From the NCBI GenBank assembly GCA_027924585.1, contig BSBM01000712.1, forward strand, positions 2,738,001 through 2,802,000: DNA of 64,000 nucleotides, given 5' to 3'. Under the pieces are notes generated by a model. That model did not search any database, was not told where the DNA came from, and saw only the letters and a list, made by a program, of their open reading frames with translations. The position numbers and the translations under genes were made by a program. Source of the DNA: Larix kaempferi (Eukaryota > Streptophyta > Pinopsida > Pinales > Pinaceae). Shown one piece after another: positions 31,612-42,756 of this stretch (position 1 is the stretch's first letter; each line of letters begins with the position of its first letter).

Positions 31612-34147
31612 AAAAGAAACCCGCGGCCTCATTGGTCTGCATTGTACAGTACTTTCTTTTTCATTTTTTGTTTTTACAAACCGTTTCCACCACTGGAATC
31701 AGCACGACGTGACCGTCATGATGGTCACCTCGTTGCATTATTTTTGTCCTGTCATTTTTTACCCATTTTTCAGACGCCACTAGTCGCCTCGGTTTGCGTG
31801 CCACATCGGCCGTTCTCCATTTTTCACATGTTTTATATCATCGGATTCATTTTTCCGAGCTGGTGATGATGCTAGAGATCATTTCTCGCTCTCACCTCCA
31901 GTTTTTCCGGGCATTTTTTCAAAATGCCCCCGTCACCTCGGTTTGCGTGCCACATCGGCCGTCACCCGTTTTTGACATACTTTATATCGCCGGATTCATT
32001 TTTCCGAGCTCGTGATGATGCTTGAGATCATTTCTCGCTCTCACCTGGTACAATTTCAACATTGTGTCCTAACACCTTGCTGCCTCGGTTTGCGTGCCAC
32101 ATCGGCCGCCATCGGATTGTTCCACATTTTTACATGAGCCATTCACTCCTGTCATACTGCAAATGTTTCGTTATTTTGCCACCATTTCATATACCCCGCA
32201 AGGAGGTCCATCAGTGTTCCCACCTACCCTCATTCTTGGTCATCATTACTAAACCGCGATTGAACACTTCCTCCTTGCCTGGCCATTCCTTTTGTTCGGT
32301 ATAATTTTATCCCTTTTTCGGGCCGGACAAGTCCTTTACGAAAAAGGCACTTAGGGAGTTTCCGTTAAGCTCTTTTCTGACTCCTAAAAGAATGAAAAGA
32401 TCGCCGAGCAATCTTGCTTCCTTTCATGCTCGTTAAAGTACCTGAAAGGGCGTCTATCTGGTATAAGTTTAACCCTTTTCCGGACCTGGTAGACTAATTA
32501 CGAAAAAGGAATACTCTAGTCACACCGGCTAGAAGAGTTCTTCATTGCATCCTTTTATGCTTCTTTGGGCCTTGGAGACTAAATCTACGAAAAAGCAACC
32601 CCCTGGAGTCTTCTTACTTGCTTTCAGACTCTCTAAAATTGAAAGCAACCACGAGCATGCACTGTCCTGGGCTCGTCAAATCCACACGACAGTACCATTC
32701 CATCACTTCAGAGTCTTCTTATCGCTTTCAGACTCCTTAAAATTGAAAGCAACCACGAGCATGAACTGTCCTGGGCTCGTAAAATCCACACGACAGTATC
32801 ATTTTATCCACACACTTCTTCTAGTTCCTTAACCCATGAAGAAGTATCCTCCCGTGCCTCATGGCACTATGATCAATCATCTCGGCAGCACCCCCAATTA
32901 GGTCGCCTTTGTTCAGAGTATTCTGCAGTCTCCTGCCATGTTACACCAGCTTGAGTCTCCCTCAGCCAGTTATTCCCCCAGATCCATTACAGCTATGATC
33001 CCTTTCCCCTGAGTCAGTTTCATATGCTGCCAGATCATTTCCATTATCATACTCTGAACAAAGGAAGTTTGAGTCCACCCGCTCTACTTGCCCAGTTGTC
33101 CCCCCACAGTTTATCAGTTCTGCCATCAGTACTATCACATTTCGGTCTTGTACCTCGCGCTCCTGTCAAGGAAACATCATTGCCTTGATAGTTGCAGGTC
33201 TCCCTCTGTCGACGACAGCTCCTCTATTCCAGAGGATAGGCCCAGAGGCCCCTACGCCTTGGACTTATCCCCATCTGTGGTAAGTGCCTACGGATCATTC
33301 CGAGAGGAGACATCATTGCCTCTCCGAGTGGTTGTTCCTCACATGCTCGACTTCAGCACCTTGATCGCATCGTTGAGGATCGCGTAGGATTATATCCCAT
33401 CAGTTTTTAGTCGAAGACCCCGGATTTCCCCCGACTCTAGCACATTGGTGAGTCACTTTGGAACGCCCAGTTGTATGTTCCTGTGGATGTCCGGGCTGCG
33501 TTGGCGTCTGTATTCGGAAGCCATCCAGTTCCATGCTTCCTTGAGTATCCAGTTTCAGTTCCAGTTCAGTGTACCATGGAGAGTTTGACCCCAGTCACTA
33601 TGATCCAGCAGCCCATCAGTTCCTTTGGTACCACACTCAGTAGCACGGTTGATTGTTCCGGTGCACCAGTTCTGCAGTTCACACATGATCCGCTCAGCAG
33701 TATGTCCCAGATTTGTGTCCCCTCTGGACTCTTCTGATGTACACAGTGGTCATGTATCTTACAGGTCCCCCTTTTCGGGCCTTACAGTTATGGTTATGTA
33801 TCTTGATACGAGCATGGGTATGCCCGCCTCGTCCATATATTGAGATTATTCCTCAGTCAGTATTTGAGGTCATGTATATTTCAGGTCCCCATTTTTTGGA
33901 CCCCATTGTTGTTATTATGTTATATCCTGATACGAGCATGGGAATGCCCGCCTCGTCCATATGATCAGATGATTCCTCATCCTTTATTGAGGTTATGTAC
34001 TTTTAGCTCTTGCAGTTGTTCGGGATCGTTGTTCCGGGCTCCAGTTTGTTTCTTCTCTTCTCTCCACATCCCAGGAAAACCATTCATGACTTATGATGTC
34101 CATCGGCCATACGATGAGCTCCTGCCCTCGCACATCAGGGGGCAATC
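31612..34147 (+). other. E4 3' untranslated region with several tandem repeats
   Basis: About 2.5 kb without a gene between the pol stop and the 3' LTR. Unit A, about 148 bp, occurs three times (CCTCGGTTTGCGTGCC at 31787, 31936 and 32083). Unit B, 105 bp, occurs twice (32606 and 32711). Unit C, about 120 bp, occurs twice and partly a third time (33751, 33871 and about 33992). A short purine tract (AGGGGG, 34137-34142) precedes the 3' LTR and could be the polypurine tract. Variable repeat-rich 3' regions are known from Tat elements. Confidence 0.8.
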
Positions 34148-34871
34148 TGTTAACACCCAAAAAGTGCTCACTAGCTCATTTACCACATTACATGACTCAT
34201 TTGTCCATTTTCCTACCATATTTCCATTAAAAATCCCAAAAAAACCCATTAAAAAGCCTCCAAAAGGCCTAAAATGCCTCCAAAAGGCCAAAAAACCATC
34301 AAAATAGCCTAAAAAAGGCTAAAAAACCCCCTTTTCCTCCAAAAATAGCAAAAATCCCCTAAAAAGGGAATAAAAATATAAAATAATGAGGAAAAGGAGG
34401 AAAAAACCCTATACAGCTGCCCAAAACCATGTGTTTCCTAAAACCATGGGTCAGCACTCCACCACCAAAAAACTATAAATAGGTGATGGAGATCCCTTAT
34501 TCCATATCCACAATCACAAGCACCCTTACTCTGCCAAAATCTCTCTCGAAACCCTAGTTCACCTTTGAACTATTTTCACCTTGAGAGCCACCTTTGGCCC
34601 ATTCCCAACCTTGGAGAAGGAGAAGGAGCATTCTTGAAGCTTGGAGCATCCTCTTGGACACTGCAAAGGGCTTCACCAACCTTGACACTCAAGGTAACAT
34701 CAATACAAAGACATTCTTTCATTTTGGTGTTTATGCTTCATGCTTGTATTAGAAATAATTTAATGTTTTGTTTATTGCATAATTAGTTTAATATACTGAA
34801 CTGCTACTAAGGAGTCCATTCTCCTTAGTAGGTGCTCATTGGCACAAGCTAGGGGTAAAACCCTAGCTACA
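34148..34871 (+). repeat. E4 3' LTR
   Basis: Nearly identical to the 5' LTR, with C for T once, T for C once and one extra A in a homopolymer. TATA box copy at 34474-34481. It is followed by the AGGAC target duplication. Confidence 0.95.
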
Positions 34872-34876
34872 AGGAC

Positions 34877-35113
34877 CATGCGACAATCAGTGGGTTGCCC
34901 CTGTCGTCAGAAGCGCATTTGGGCCAACTAATACAGGCAATCACTGATGCATCCACCCCAGCGGCTCAAAAGATGACGGTGAAGACATATGAAGGGTTCC
35001 ATATGCTCACTGCTCGTATGGACTCCTTGTGTGATATGGTTTCAAGGAAGGCACCTGAAGAAGCATTGGCACAGCCAGTCGGCACAATCAACACTAAGCC
35101 ACAATTTACATAG
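34877..35113 (+). pseudogene. E3 third ORF, 3' part after E4
   Basis: It continues the E3 third ORF beyond E4. The segment upstream of E4 ends ...YSDRDLEEGRTKRHQD, and after the target duplication the plus strand reads HATISGLPLSSEAHLGQLIQAITDAS...EGFHMLTARMDSLCDMVSRKAPEEALAQ. The stop at 35111 lies in E2 sequence beyond the E3 end at 35099, so the natural C-terminus is missing. Function is unknown. Confidence 0.5.
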
Positions 35114-35384
35114 GCCTTGTCCTTTAATGATGGTGGTCGGTTTAAATTCCAAATCATATTCTTGAAGAGCTGTAACCCAATTTCCCCTTCTTTCTCCCAA
35201 CTCCTTTTGAACGAAAAGGGATCTGACAGCTGGGTGAGGAACTATAACTTTAGTTTTGTTCTTAAGGATATATGTTTTGAACTGCTTTATTGCTTTGAAT
35301 ACGGCATACGCCTATTTGTCGACAATAGGATAGTTCAGTTCAACACCTTGTAGACCAGTGCTCATAAAAGAGATTGGGTATTCA
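35105..35384 (-). pseudogene. E2 RNase H fragment between E3 and E5
   Basis: The minus strand reads EYPISFMSTGLQGVELNYPIVDK, a stop, AYAVFKAIKQFKTYIL, then PHPAVRSLFVQKELGERRGNW and LQEYDLEFKPTTIIKGQGLCK. This is the C-terminal part of a Tat-type Gypsy RNase H. The stretch where TDH is expected is VIVPHPAV, so the Asp is missing. It continues exactly the RT/RNase H piece that stops at 51405. Only one stop (near 35312) is inside. Confidence 0.85.
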
Positions 35385-37006
35385 TGTCACGTTCCCATTT
35401 TGACCCCCTTTGCATTAAATCGTAAATGATGTAAATATTGTTATTTAATCATGGTGAGGAGCTCAAGGCCAAGGCCCCACCATTGATTTAACATTTAATG
35501 TATCGGCAATTAAAAATAGATGTCTGTGGTTCTTGTGCTAGATAGGCACAATGTAAATTAAGACATCATGTAAATACGAATTTTAATGAAAAACCCACAA
35601 CTAGCTATGCAATGCAACATAGAGATGGGGGCATGATTCTACAAGGAATAGGGAAGGAAATTATTCAAACCCTTGAGCCAATGGTGATAAGCCAAATGTC
35701 AATGAATGAACCCCAACTACCCATTCTGACTTATGCACCCAATCATTTAATTCTTCCAGGAGTTGGTTGAGGCAGTTAATGCCTTGGGAATGAAGAGGTA
35801 TGGCAGCCAATTTCGTGCATGGGCAAGCCATCAACCTGGGAAATCGTATTTTGTCTCCTTAGGAAAGAAAACACCCACGAAATTGACCCAAAATCCATTC
35901 TTCACCCATGGCCTTTTCTCTCTTAGGCAATCTGAGCTAGGTGGGGTTTCCCCTTCATGTTTTCTACCATTTTTCTTGCATTTTCCATGGCTCAAAAATC
36001 ATTTTTGGTTGGTACAGTGACTGGGAGAGGAGAACCACGAATTGGGGGTTTGATGGAGGTCGTTTTTGCTCCTGGGTTGTCCATAAACTTTTTTTGAAAA
36101 TGAATTTTCCTTCCCAGGGTTTATTCCCCATTTTCCATTTCGTTTATGCTTTCCCACGTTTTTCTGAAGCTCAGGGAAACCCCATTTTGTGCATCCCACT
36201 GTAAAAACGTTTCTCTTCATGCCCAACACTTGTGTTTTTGCTGTTATGTGCATCCCTATTTTGGTTTGATATTGTGAGCAGGAATTCAGGAGTGGAAGAG
36301 GACAGAATTGGCTTGATGAGCCTAGTGAGGAGGTAACCTCTCAAGAAGATCAAGAGGGATGGCTAATCTTCTATGCACACCTTGAGTAATACTAGATTGG
36401 AAGGTATGGCCTGAGGGACTGTGTGGTAGTGAAGGGAATACTTCCTTGTATTGGGTGTGTAGGTAATGTGAGTACCAAACTAGATAGATCTGGTAGAGGT
36501 ATCCATAGCTCTGTGGATGAGCCACTAGCTTAGCAATTCATTTCCTTCCGTGGCCTTAGCAGCCTGATAAACCCCAATGGTAGATTGGCTTGGCTGCTTT
36601 TGGTGTATCTTTGGGCTATGAGTGAGTCTGTTGTTCCCTGGATCCTTGTAGAGATCATGCCCAGCTCGAGGGTGGCAGTGTGTTGAATTATTGATGATCA
36701 CAACTGGCCCATGGTTGGGTGGAACATTGCAGTTGCATAGACAGTTACTCGGGACTACTTTGTTATAAGATAAGTACTCTCTTGTGTTAACTTTGCAATT
36801 TATTTATTTGATGAATCTCATGAATATCTTGAATGTATGATGGATGTGTAATTGAATATATTTCTGCTATGTTTCTTATATTTATACATTAGCATATGTC
36901 TTTTTATATTATGTGAATGTTTTGTTTAATAAGTATGGGGCTAGATGCCTGGTTTTAGCATCACGATCCTCTCCATCGCATTGGTATGATGGGAGGGGAC
37001 GTGATA
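35385..37006 (+). repeat. E5 5' LTR
   Basis: It starts TGTCACGTTCCC and ends GACGTGATA (the other copy ends GATGTGACA). The same sequence returns from 42757. It contains only small frames, also present in the other copy and not considered genes. Confidence 0.92.
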
Positions 37007-37009
37007 GAA

Positions 37010-37021
37010 TGGTATCAAAGC
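37010..37021 (+). promoter_or_regulatory. E5 primer-binding site, initiator tRNA-Met-like
   Basis: TGGTATCAAAGC lies three bases after the 5' LTR. It differs by one base from TGGTATCAGAGC, the common plant initiator-Met PBS. Confidence 0.75.
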
Positions 37022-37240
37022 CATAGGCTACAACATTGGGCCTCTATGGGCCGAATATGATTACAATTACAAGGGAAGATTCCTTCTTGATCACCATAGG
37101 TTACAACATCAAGACTAAACGGGCTAAGTTGGATAATTGCAGAGGTAAGATCACCTCCTATTGAGCAGTGAGCATCCCTGAAAGAAAGAAAAATTTGAAA
37201 TTGTTCTAAGTGTTTTTGAAAATTTTGTCTAAGTTTGTAT

Positions 37241-37700
37241 CGGAAGGAACTTGAGAAATTTTCGCCGAAACGGCGGAAGGAACTTGAGAAATTTTCGCCG
37301 AAATAGCGGAAGGAACTTGAAAAATTTTCGTCGAAACGACGGAAAGAATTGGCGAGTTTTCGCCGAAACAGAGGAAAGAATTGGTGAGTTTTTGCCGAAA
37401 AAGCGGAAAGAACTGGCGAGTTTTTGCCAAAATGGTCGACCAGAAGAACTCGGCGAATTGCTCCGCAATAGACCAGAAGAGATGGATGAGTTCGTCCACA
37501 ACACCAGAAGAAACTTGGCAAGTTCGTCCACAACACTGGAAGAAACTCGACAAGTTCGTCCGCAACACCAGAAGAAACTCGGCAAGTTCGTCCGCAACGG
37601 CAGCGGAACTCGAAGAGTTCGTCCGCAACAGGTCGGAGGACCGACGAAACTCAATGAGTTTATTCGTAACGGGTCGGAAGAGAATGACGAAGTCCGCCGA
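37241..37700 (+). repeat. E5 leader minisatellite, two related 33-bp arrays
   Basis: Between PBS and gag, a 33-bp unit (core TTTTCGCCGAAA) repeats about six times at 37241-37435 and drifts gradually. A second block at 37440-37700 repeats units of 33-39 bp with core AAGTTCGTCCGCAAC. Because the unit is a multiple of three, both strands stay open across the array, which explains long repetitive frames here. I do not consider them genes. Confidence 0.85.
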
Positions 37701-38069
37701 AACAAAGGATTTCTGCAGTTTTTCAGTGAGATTTTTAAGTGCCAAAAATGGGAAATCGCCATGAAACTTATGTGCCAGATTGCACGAAATTGAGGAATTA
37801 CAAAAAAAGAAACAAGGGCAAGCCGCCTTGACCCCCGTCATCCCCCCCTCACACGTTGTTGATTATGAGAAAAAAATAAAAATGATTGAACATGGTTTTC
37901 AATATAGGATTTTCCGATATACATGCAAGTAATTTATGAATTTTGAGAATATAATGCAACTAACAGTTGTGTTTATAAATACATTTTGCAGAATCATAGT
38001 CAAAGGAAGCATTCTAGACAGGGCAATAGGAAAGTTTTGGTCTTGGTTGGGCCAAGAGGGTCAACATCA

Positions 38070-39342
38070 TGGATGATGCACATGATCCCTATGAGCCAGA
38101 GACATATGACATGGGGGAGAACATACATGTTGAGAATGCTGAAACATAATCTAATGGGAGAAGAAATCAAGAGACTCCTCTAGGTATTGTAGCCACCATG
38201 AGGAGCCTAAGGGTGGAGTTGCAAAGCTGTAGAGAAGATAATGAAAGGATGATTAAAGCTTAGAAAGAACAAAATCAGTTGAATGCAGCCATGCTGCAGA
38301 GTTTGACAGACATCCAAAGGAAAATAAACTCTGGGCATCAGACATCAAATCCAGAAAGGGGTGGGATTAGTTCTAGGAGGAACTCCCGCAAGAGGGCCAG
38401 TAGCTCAAGAAGAGTTTCTAAAAACAGAACATATACTCCATAAATCTCTTCTAATGAATCATCTGACTCTGAAGAATCCATTGAGAGTTCAAGCTCTTCA
38501 TCTCACAGAAGTAAGAGGAAGAAGCATTACAAGAACAATTCACATGGGGAATTTAAGAAGGCAAAACCTCCTACATTTGATGGAGAGGTAAAGTTTGGTG
38601 AAGAAGCTGAAGCTTGGCTTCTTGGGATGAGAAAGTATTTCCAAGTCCAATACTACTATGGAAATATGAAGGCAAGGGTTTCCATCTTCAACTTGAATGG
38701 AATAGCATCTATATGGTGGGAACACATCAGGCAAGTGAGGAAGATCAATGAAAGAACGATCGTGTGGAAAAAGTTCAAGAAATACTTCAAGCAGAAGTAC
38801 CTCTCTGATAGGTACTATGATGATAAGATCAAAGAGTTCCATGAGCTGAGATTGGGACAATTGACCATGGAATAATATGCAAACAAGTTCTTGGAGCTAC
38901 TGAGGTATGTCAGGTATATTCGAGATGATAAGGTGAAAATTCAGTGTTTCCTAAGTGGACTGCCCCAGTCATATAAATATAGAATTGAGTTCAATGAACC
39001 TCGAACTCTAGAGGAGGCCATAAGAAAGGAAAAGTATTGCTTCGATCAAAACAAAAGAAAATCAAAATTCCATAAGGCATGGAAGGACAAGAAAATGAGA
39101 AGTTTGACCAAAGGAAGAAAGGTTTCAAACCACCTCATATCAGAAATCAGCAAAGGCAGCCATCACAGGTTGTGATGAAGCCAACTAGGATGATGGGAGA
39201 AAAGCCAAGAGATCCAAAGGAGCCAAGAGAACCACTTCAATGTTGGGGTTGTGGAGGAGACCACATGCTTAGGAATTGTCCACATCGGAATGGGAATGCA
39301 AATCAAGTTCACAACATCCAAGGAGTCAAAACTGTGGGTTAG
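38070..39342 (+). pseudogene. E5 gag
   Basis: The N-terminal part from 38070 has stops near 38148, 38262 and 38440. The body (38546-39342) reads KKAKPPTFDGEVKFGEEAEAWLLGM, then SIFNLNGIASIWWEHIRQVR, a stop at 38872-38874 (TAA), then ELLRYVRYIRDDKVKIQCFLSGLPQSYKYRIEF. This is the Gag domain typical of chromoviruses. A zinc knuckle (CWGCGGDHMLRNC) lies near 39240. The frame shifts near 39100 and ends at TAG 39340-39342 just before protease. Confidence 0.8.
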
Positions 39343-40032
39343 GTGGCGAGGACAATCCCTAGAATCTATGCTGCACTAGACGACCACCAGACAGATCATC
39401 AATCAACTGTGGTTGAAGTTGAAGGTAAGATTCCTAAGCAATCTGTTTCTATTTTGATTGATCCTGGATCTAGTCACAGTTATGTCACTCCTAAAATTGT
39501 TGAGATTTGTGCATTTAAGAAATTAAAGCATAGTAAATCGTGGTTAGTTCAACTAGCCACTGGAACCAAGAGAAAAATTAGTGAACTTGTAGAGAAGTGT
39601 CCATTAGAGATGGATGGGCTATTCACTTACGCAAATATGAATATTTTACCACTGGTTTCCTATGATATTCTCATTGGGATGGATTGGTTAGAAGCACACA
39701 GGGTTAAACTTGACTGCTACAATAAGACATTTGAATGCATGGACAAAGAAGGAAACCCAAGGGTTGTAAAAGGAATTCCAAAGGTGACTTCTGTTAGGCA
39801 GGTTTCAGCCATGCAGCTGAAGAATTTCTGTAGGAAGGGTTGTCAATTGTATGCAACCCACGTTTTAGAGGTAGCAGAGAATGAAACTCTTAAATTGGAG
39901 GACTATAATGTATTGCAAGAATTCAAGGATGTTTTCCTGATGAGATTCCAGGACTTCCTCCAAAGAGAGACATTGATTTTACAATTGAATTTGTGCCAGG
40001 AGCGGCACCAATGTCTAAGACACCCTACATGA
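39343..40032 (+). pseudogene. E5 aspartic protease and pre-RT region
   Basis: The retropepsin motif LIDPGSSHSYVTP near residue 35 and the partner YDILIGMDWLEAH about 80 residues later are clear. After [14 protein letters not shown] the reading slides into the wrong frame near 39940, because the RT starts in another frame at 39993. So protease and RT are separated by a one-base frameshift. Confidence 0.85.
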
Positions 40033-41330
40033 TGAGTACACCGGAATTGCTAGAATTGAAAATGCAATTGCAAGAGTTGTTGGAAAAGAAATATATCAGG
40101 CCAAGTGTGTCCTCGTGGGGAGCACTTGTTCTATTTGTGAAAAATAAAGATGGAACACTCAGGTTATGTATTGACTACAGGCAGTTGAACAAAGTCACTG
40201 TGAAGAAAAAATACCCATTGCCCCGCATTGATGACTATTTTGATCAAATGAGAGGAGCAAAGGTATTTTCAAAGGTTGACTTGAGGTCTGGTTACCATCA
40301 GGTAAGAATCAAAGAAGAAGATATTCATAAGACAGCCTTTAGAATGAGGTATGGACACTATGAGTTTGTGATGGTACCATTTGGTCTCACAAATGCACCA
40401 GCTACATTCATGTGTCTCATGAATAGTGTTTTTAGCATGTATTTGGACAAGTTTGTTCTTGTTTTTCTAGACGACATTCTTATCTATTCTAAGAATGAAG
40501 AAGAATATGAAGAACATTTGAGAATGACATTGCAATTGCTAAGAGAGCATAAGTTGTATGAAAAGTTGAGAAAATGTGACTTTTATAAAGATAGAATTCA
40601 TTATTTGGGTCACATCATCTCCGATGAAGGAATATCCGTAGACCTTGAGAAGATTGAACCCATCATGAATTGGCCAACTCCAAGAAATGTGACAGACGTG
40701 AGATCTTTTATAAGCCTTGCTGGTTACTACAGGAGGTTTATCGAAGGATTCTCCAAGGTTGCAAACCCGATCACTTCCTTGCAAAAGAAGGGGATAGAAT
40801 TTGAATGGTCACCAAGATGTAAGGATAGTTTCCAATGGTTGAAGAATCTTCTTACGAGTGCACCAATTTTGAAAATTGCAGACCCAGAAAAAGACTTTGT
40901 GGTGTGTACCGATGCATGCAATCAAGGACTTGGAGGAGTTCTTATGCAAGAAAACCATGTGGTATGCTATGAATCAAGAAACTTAAAGGGGCATGAGAAG
41001 AACTACGCTACTCATGATATAGAACTTGCAGCCATAGTACATGCTTTAAAGATGTGGAGGCATTACTTAATGGGAAGGAAATTTGAGTTAAGGACAGACC
41101 ATTGTGGTATGAAATACTTGTTTGATCAGCCAACTTTAAATGCTAGGAAAGCTAGATGGTTGGAATTTTTGTGTGAATTTGATTTTGAAATCAAACACAT
41201 AAAAGGGAAAGAAAACAAGGTGGCTGATGCACTCAGCAGGAAGGTACATGAAATGCATGTGGCAGTGCTTAGTACTTGCCAACCAGATTTGAAGCAGCAC
41301 CATATTGTTGAGGATGAAGTGTACGTGTAG
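39993..41330 (+). CDS. E5 reverse transcriptase and RNase H
   Basis: A 445-codon unbroken frame. RT blocks: [31 protein letters not shown], the active site FLDDILIYS and [11 protein letters not shown]. The RNase H has Asp in [16 protein letters not shown], Glu in [10 protein letters not shown] and the RTDH motif, then [15 protein letters not shown]. All catalytic residues are present. It ends at TAG 41328-41330, after which integrase goes on in the same frame, so the stop is probably a point mutation. Confidence 0.92.
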   Translation: MPGAAPMSKTPYMMSTPELLELKMQLQELLEKKYIRPSVSSWGALVLFVKNKDGTLRLCIDYRQLNKVTVKKKYPLPRIDDYFDQMRGAKVFSKVDLRSGYHQVRIKEEDIHKTAFRMRYGHYEFVMVPFGLTNAPATFMCLMNSVFSMYLDKFVLVFLDDILIYSKNEEEYEEHLRMTLQLLREHKLYEKLRKCDFYKDRIHYLGHIISDEGISVDLEKIEPIMNWPTPRNVTDVRSFISLAGYYRRFIEGFSKVANPITSLQKKGIEFEWSPRCKDSFQWLKNLLTSAPILKIADPEKDFVVCTDACNQGLGGVLMQENHVVCYESRNLKGHEKNYATHDIELAAIVHALKMWRHYLMGRKFELRTDHCGMKYLFDQPTLNARKARWLEFLCEFDFEIKHIKGKENKVADALSRKVHEMHVAVLSTCQPDLKQHHIVEDEVYV

Positions 41331-41342
41331 ATAAAGGACAAA

Positions 41343-42248
41343 TTGCAGCAACAAGACCTTGGCAAGAAGTATGAGGGCTATCATTTGGATGAAGACGGAC
41401 TTCTTACCTATAAAAATAGAGTCTATATTCCCAATGTGGCAAATTTGAGGAGGATTGTTATGGATGAAATCCATAAAGCTCCATACTTTGGTCACCCAGG
41501 ATATCGTAAAACAATTGCTACAACAAGAAAATACTATTTCTGGCCAGGGATGAAGAAGGATGTCACTGAATACATTTCTAAGTGCATGAAATGTCAGCAG
41601 GTGAAGGTTGAACACCAACACCCCGCAGGTTTATTGCATCCAGTGCTAATTCCGGAATGGAAATGGGAAATAATTTCCATGGATTTTATTACAGGATTGC
41701 CAATGACTGTGAGACAACATGATTCCATCATGGTTGTGGTGGACAAGTTAACAAAGGCAGCACATTTTATACCGGTTAAGTCCACACATAAAGCTAATGC
41801 CATTGCACATATTTTCATGAAGGAAATTTTCAGATTACATGGGTTGCCTAAGGAAATAATTTCTGACAGGGATACCAAGTTCACTTCCAATTTTTGGAAA
41901 GGTCTCTTTGCAGATTTGGGTACACATTTGAACTTTAGTACCGCGTACCATCCTCAAACAGACAGGAAAACAGAAAGAGTAAATCAGGTGCTTGAAGACA
42001 TGCTTCGCATGTATGTAATGGACAAGCCATCCAAGTGGGAGGATTATCTACACTTGGTAGAGTTTGCATATAATAATGGGAAGCAAGAATCATTGGCAAT
42101 GAGTCCACATGAGGCTTTGTATGGTAGGAGGTCTAGGACATCAGTGACTTGGGACAATCCAGTGAACAGAATTGTACTTGGGCCAGAATTGCTTAAGGAA
42201 ATGGAACAAGAGGTTGCAAAGATCCAACAAAATTTAAAAGCAGCCTAG
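41343..42248 (+). CDS. E5 integrase
   Basis: The zinc domain (HPGYRKTIATTRKYYFWP...CMKCQQ) is followed by the core with Asp in ISMDFITGLP, Asp in ISDRDTKF and Glu in RKTERVNQVL (usually GQTERVNQ). It ends at TAG 42246-42248. Same frame as RT/RNase H and the following C-terminal part. Confidence 0.9.
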   Translation: MQQQDLGKKYEGYHLDEDGLLTYKNRVYIPNVANLRRIVMDEIHKAPYFGHPGYRKTIATTRKYYFWPGMKKDVTEYISKCMKCQQVKVEHQHPAGLLHPVLIPEWKWEIISMDFITGLPMTVRQHDSIMVVVDKLTKAAHFIPVKSTHKANAIAHIFMKEIFRLHGLPKEIISDRDTKFTSNFWKGLFADLGTHLNFSTAYHPQTDRKTERVNQVLEDMLRMYVMDKPSKWEDYLHLVEFAYNNGKQESLAMSPHEALYGRRSRTSVTWDNPVNRIVLGPELLKEMEQEVAKIQQNLKAA

Positions 42249-42281
42249 GATAGACACAAAATCTATGCAGATAAGCATAGG

Positions 42282-42740
42282 ATGCATAGGGAATTCAGTG
42301 TTGGGGATCATGTGTATCTTAGAGTAAGGCCAAGGAAGGGTTCCTTGAAGCTTGGGAGTTCTGCCAAGCTATCACCTAGATATTGTGGGCCATTTGAAGT
42401 GCTTGAAAGAATAGGGCTAGTTGCATATAGACTTGCATTTCCTGCTAGCACTAAAGCTCATAATGTTTTTCATTTCTCTTTGCTTAAGAAATATGTACAC
42501 GATCCTAACCATGTGATTAATTGGGATGTGATCCAGGTGGAACCCGAGGGAGAGTTCCAAACCAATCCATTGCGCATCCTAGACAAGAAGGTAACATTGC
42601 TCCGAAACCGAGCCATCGGATAGGTAAAGGTGCAATGGATGCACTACGGTCCCGATGAGGCTACATGGGACCAAGAGGATGCCATGAGAGTGGCATATCC
42701 AATTTTGTTCAATTTTGAAGAGCACCGAGGACAGTGCTAA
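42282..42740 (+). pseudogene. E5 integrase C-terminus with chromodomain-like end
   Basis: It begins with the Gypsy C-terminal domain (FSVGDHVYLRVRPRKGSLKLGS, LSPRYCGPFEVLERIG, HNVFHFSLLKKY). The end reads RILDKKVTLLRNRAIG, a TAG at 42621, then VKVQWMHYGPDEATWDQEDAMRVAYPILF, the shape of the chromodomain that directs chromovirus integration to chromatin. The final stop is TAA at 42738-42740, shortly before the purine tract. Confidence 0.85.
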
Positions 42741-42743
42741 TGT

Positions 42744-42756
42744 AAAGGGAGGGGAA
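42744..42756 (+). promoter_or_regulatory. E5 polypurine tract
   Basis: Thirteen purines in a row (AAAGGGAGGGGAA) directly before the TG of the 3' LTR, the primer for plus-strand DNA synthesis. Confidence 0.9.

Larger units (their letters stand above)
22320..34871 (+). mobile_element. E4: young Tat/Ogre-like Ty3/Gypsy element inside E3
   Basis: It has complete LTRs (22320-23042 and 34148-34871) that differ by two substitutions and one single-base indel by eye. The 5-bp target duplication is AGGAC (22315-22319 and 34872-34876). A tRNA-Arg-like PBS, a long GC-rich leader, gag, protease, RT, degenerate RNase H, integrase and a 2.5-kb repeat-rich 3' untranslated region follow in order. The RNase H sequence type and long 3' region suggest the Tat group. 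Only one stop (25704) and one frameshift (about 27400) break the coding region. It is the most recent insertion seen here. Confidence 0.92.
13254..35099 (+). mobile_element. E3: Ty3/Gypsy body without visible LTRs, interrupted by E4
   Basis: Plus-strand gag, protease, a second gag-like module, RT, RNase H, integrase and a third ORF, inserted between the RNase H and integrase parts of E2. E4 splits the third ORF at 22319/34877. The ends (CCGAACCG... and ...CACTAAGC) are not TG...CA and no LTR pair is seen, yet CACAA flanks both sides. This could be a deleted element or a retrocopy of an element transcript; the sequence does not decide. Numerous stops and frameshifts show it is inactive. Confidence 0.6.

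Noticed and set aside
35763-36253. Small frames in the E5 LTR, also at 43135-43529
   Set aside because: Present in both LTRs, not conserved in frame, no motif.
37015-37841. Overlapping repetitive frames of up to 211 codons on both strands
   Set aside because: They follow from 33-bp units divisible by three and have no independent coding evidence.
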